Source of the DNA: an uncultured Spirochaetaceae bacterium
Lineage (GTDB): Bacteria > Spirochaetota > Spirochaetia > Treponematales > UBA12059
Length of the DNA: 6,984 bases
Reading direction: 5' to 3'
NCBI GenBank assembly: GCA_938004315.1
Contig: CALKWG010000176.1
Location: 1 to 6,984 of the forward strand
Made by a program: the position numbers and the translations under genes. This document shows positions 5,765 through 6,984 of this stretch, piece after piece. Numbering within the stretch: position 1 is the stretch's first letter; every line of letters begins with the position of its first letter. Below the pieces are notes generated by a model. The model was not told the DNA's origin, did not search any database, and was given only the letters and a program-made list of their open reading frames with translations.

Positions 5765-6984
5765 ATGCCCGTAAAGAAACATGAAGGCCAACATGAGCTG
5801 GTAGTCGTGGGCGTAGGCGCCTCGGCCGGCGGGCTCGAGGCCCTGCGCGACTTCTTCAAGGCCATGCCCCTGCGCTCCGGCCTGGCCTTCGTCGTAATCC
5901 AGCATCTATCGCCCGACTATAAGAGCCTCATGGACGAGCTGTTGGCCCGCGAAACCAAGATAACCATCCGCGTGGCCGAGAACGGCATGGCTTTGGAGCC
6001 CGATACCATCTTCCTCCTCCCGCCGCGGAAGAACATCTCCATCTTCCATAATAAGCTTTACCTCGAGGATCAGGAGGCCCGGAAGCGCCTCAACCTGCCC
6101 ATCGATATCTTCTTCCGCTCCTTGGCCTTGGACAAGGCTAAGCACGCCATCGGCGTGGTGCTGTCCGGCACCGGCTCCGACGGCATGCTGGGCACCCGCG
6201 CCATCAAGGAGGCGGGCGGCATGGTCATGGCCCAGGATGAGCAGAGCGCCAAGTTCGACGGGATGCCTAAGAGCGCCATCGCCACGGGCCTGGTCGACTA
6301 CATATTGCCGCCGGAAAAGATGCCCGAGGCCTTGATCGGCTTCGTCAAGCATCCTTTCATGCGCCAGAACAAGACCCTGGACGGCGCGGTGCTCGAGAAC
6401 ATGGATACGCTGACGCGCATCGTGCTCCTCCTCCGGGATTACTCGGGCATCGACTTCTCCTACTACAAGGAGACGACGCTCGTGCGCCGGCTCGAGCGGC
6501 GCGTGAGCATCAACCGCAACGAGACCCTGGAGGATTATCTCGTCTACCTCCGCGAGTCCGACAAGGAGAAGGAGATCCTCCTTCGAGAGCTCCTGATCGG
6601 CGTGACGCGTTTCTTCCGCGATAGCGAAGCCTTCGACGCCGTGCGCACGAAGGTCATGCCGGCCCTGGCCGGCCGCAAGAGCCTGCGCATCTGGTCGGCC
6701 GGCTGCTCCACCGGCGAGGAAGTCTATTCCCTGGCCATGCTCATCAACGAATACCTGGAGCTGTCGGGGCAGGGCTGCGAGGTGAAGATCTTCGCCACCG
6801 ATATAGACCGCCTCTCCATCGAATCCGCCGGCAAGGGCTACTATCCCGACAGCGTCGTGGCCGACGTAGAGCCGGCCCTGTTGGCCAAGTATTTCCTGCG
6901 GCGCGAGGGCGGCTACCAGGTGTCCGAGGCCATCCGCAAGATGATCGTCTTCGCGACGCACAACCTCCTTAAGGACTCGCCCTT
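5765..6984 (+). CDS. CheB-CheR fusion protein, 3' end missing
   Basis: 406 codons are present; the frame is open at the window edge. Residues about 10-190 form a CheB methylesterase/deamidase domain with the full catalytic triad: S20 in GVGASAGG, H47 in VVIQHLSP, D139 in LSGTGSDGMLG. Residues about 212-285 are the CheR N-terminal helical domain (YSGIDFSYYKETTLVRRLERR, a stretch starting at Y226, and TRFFRD 281-286). From about 305 the S-adenosylmethionine-binding domain follows, with SAGCSTGEEVYSLA (311-324) and FATDID (343-348). The two halves normally remove and add methyl groups on receptor glutamates. There is no N-terminal receiver domain, so control by CheA phosphotransfer as in classical CheB is not expected. 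Proteins of this class usually continue into a coiled coil, PAS domains and often a histidine kinase, making them 900 residues or more; whether this one does lies outside the window. Start fixed by AGGAG eight bases upstream. ATA codons are rarer here than in hbd and the chemoreceptor gene. Confidence 0.92.
   Translation, partial: MPVKKHEGQHELVVVGVGASAGGLEALRDFFKAMPLRSGLAFVVIQHLSPDYKSLMDELLARETKITIRVAENGMALEPDTIFLLPPRKNISIFHNKLYLEDQEARKRLNLPIDIFFRSLALDKAKHAIGVVLSGTGSDGMLGTRAIKEAGGMVMAQDEQSAKFDGMPKSAIATGLVDYILPPEKMPEALIGFVKHPFMRQNKTLDGAVLENMDTLTRIVLLLRDYSGIDFSYYKETTLVRRLERRVSINRNETLEDYLVYLRESDKEKEILLRELLIGVTRFFRDSEAFDAVRTKVMPALAGRKSLRIWSAGCSTGEEVYSLAMLINEYLELSGQGCEVKIFATDIDRLSIESAGKGYYPDSVVADVEPALLAKYFLRREGGYQVSEAIRKMIVFATHNLLKDSP

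Noticed and set aside
5906..6961. Long minus-strand open frame opposite the CheB-CheR gene
   Set aside because: The product is His/Gly/Asp-rich low-complexity sequence mirroring the plus-strand codons, while the plus strand encodes intact CheB and CheR active-site motifs.
46..6984. Search for tRNA, rRNA, CRISPR arrays, insertion sequences, phage or defence genes
   Set aside because: I saw no spaced identical repeats, transposase or integrase motifs, tRNA-like cloverleaf ends or rRNA signatures; the intergenic gaps are all under 200 bases.

Overview
The window is a GC-rich bacterial contig end (roughly 60-65% G+C by eye). Its first 45 bases are not genomic: they match the 3' part of the Illumina P5/TruSeq read-1 adapter, so genomic DNA starts at about base 46. 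The gene set is signal transduction and chemotaxis (a membrane HisKA_2-type histidine kinase, a dCache methyl-accepting chemotaxis protein and a CheB-CheR fusion) plus one enzyme of C4 acyl-CoA metabolism and one unrecognised membrane protein. The host is a motile, GC-rich, possibly anaerobic bacterium. The clostridial-type 3-hydroxybutyryl-CoA dehydrogenase, the style of the chemoreceptor and the C-terminus of the membrane protein remind me of spirochaetes (Treponema/Spirochaeta relatives). That placement is inference, with no marker gene present. Isoleucine codon use is odd: in the dehydrogenase and the chemoreceptor ATA is frequent and ATT absent.

Layout: 1-45 adapter; 46-206 a partly A+T-rich leader with several inverted repeats, a promoter and a possible 24-codon upstream ORF; 207-1490 (+) sensor histidine kinase with about seven membrane helices; 1491-1645 intergenic with a good sigma70-type promoter; 1646-2533 (+) 3-hydroxybutyryl-CoA dehydrogenase (hbd); 2534-2606 short gap with a -10 element almost touching the next start; 2607-4796 (+) methyl-accepting chemotaxis protein; a 10-bp convergent gap; 4807-5580 (-) multi-pass membrane protein of unknown function; 5581-5764 divergent intergenic region with palindromes and a promoter; 5765 to the window end (+) a CheB-CheR fusion, cut off by the edge.

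The genes look like separate transcription units, not one operon: four of the five have their own promoter-like element, and the fourth points the other way. Functionally, the chemoreceptor could feed a CheA/CheW array, and the CheB-CheR protein carries both receptor demethylase/deamidase-type and methyltransferase-type domains. However, it lacks the receiver domain of classical CheB and may serve another signalling route. The histidine kinase has no partner response regulator here. I see no RNA gene, CRISPR array, insertion sequence, prophage or defence system. I found no convincing undescribed system. The points most worth a second look are the regulatory architecture (two probable leaderless starts and operator-like palindromes), the N-box Asn-to-Asp change in the kinase, the missing basic residue at the chemoreceptor tip, and the unnamed membrane protein.
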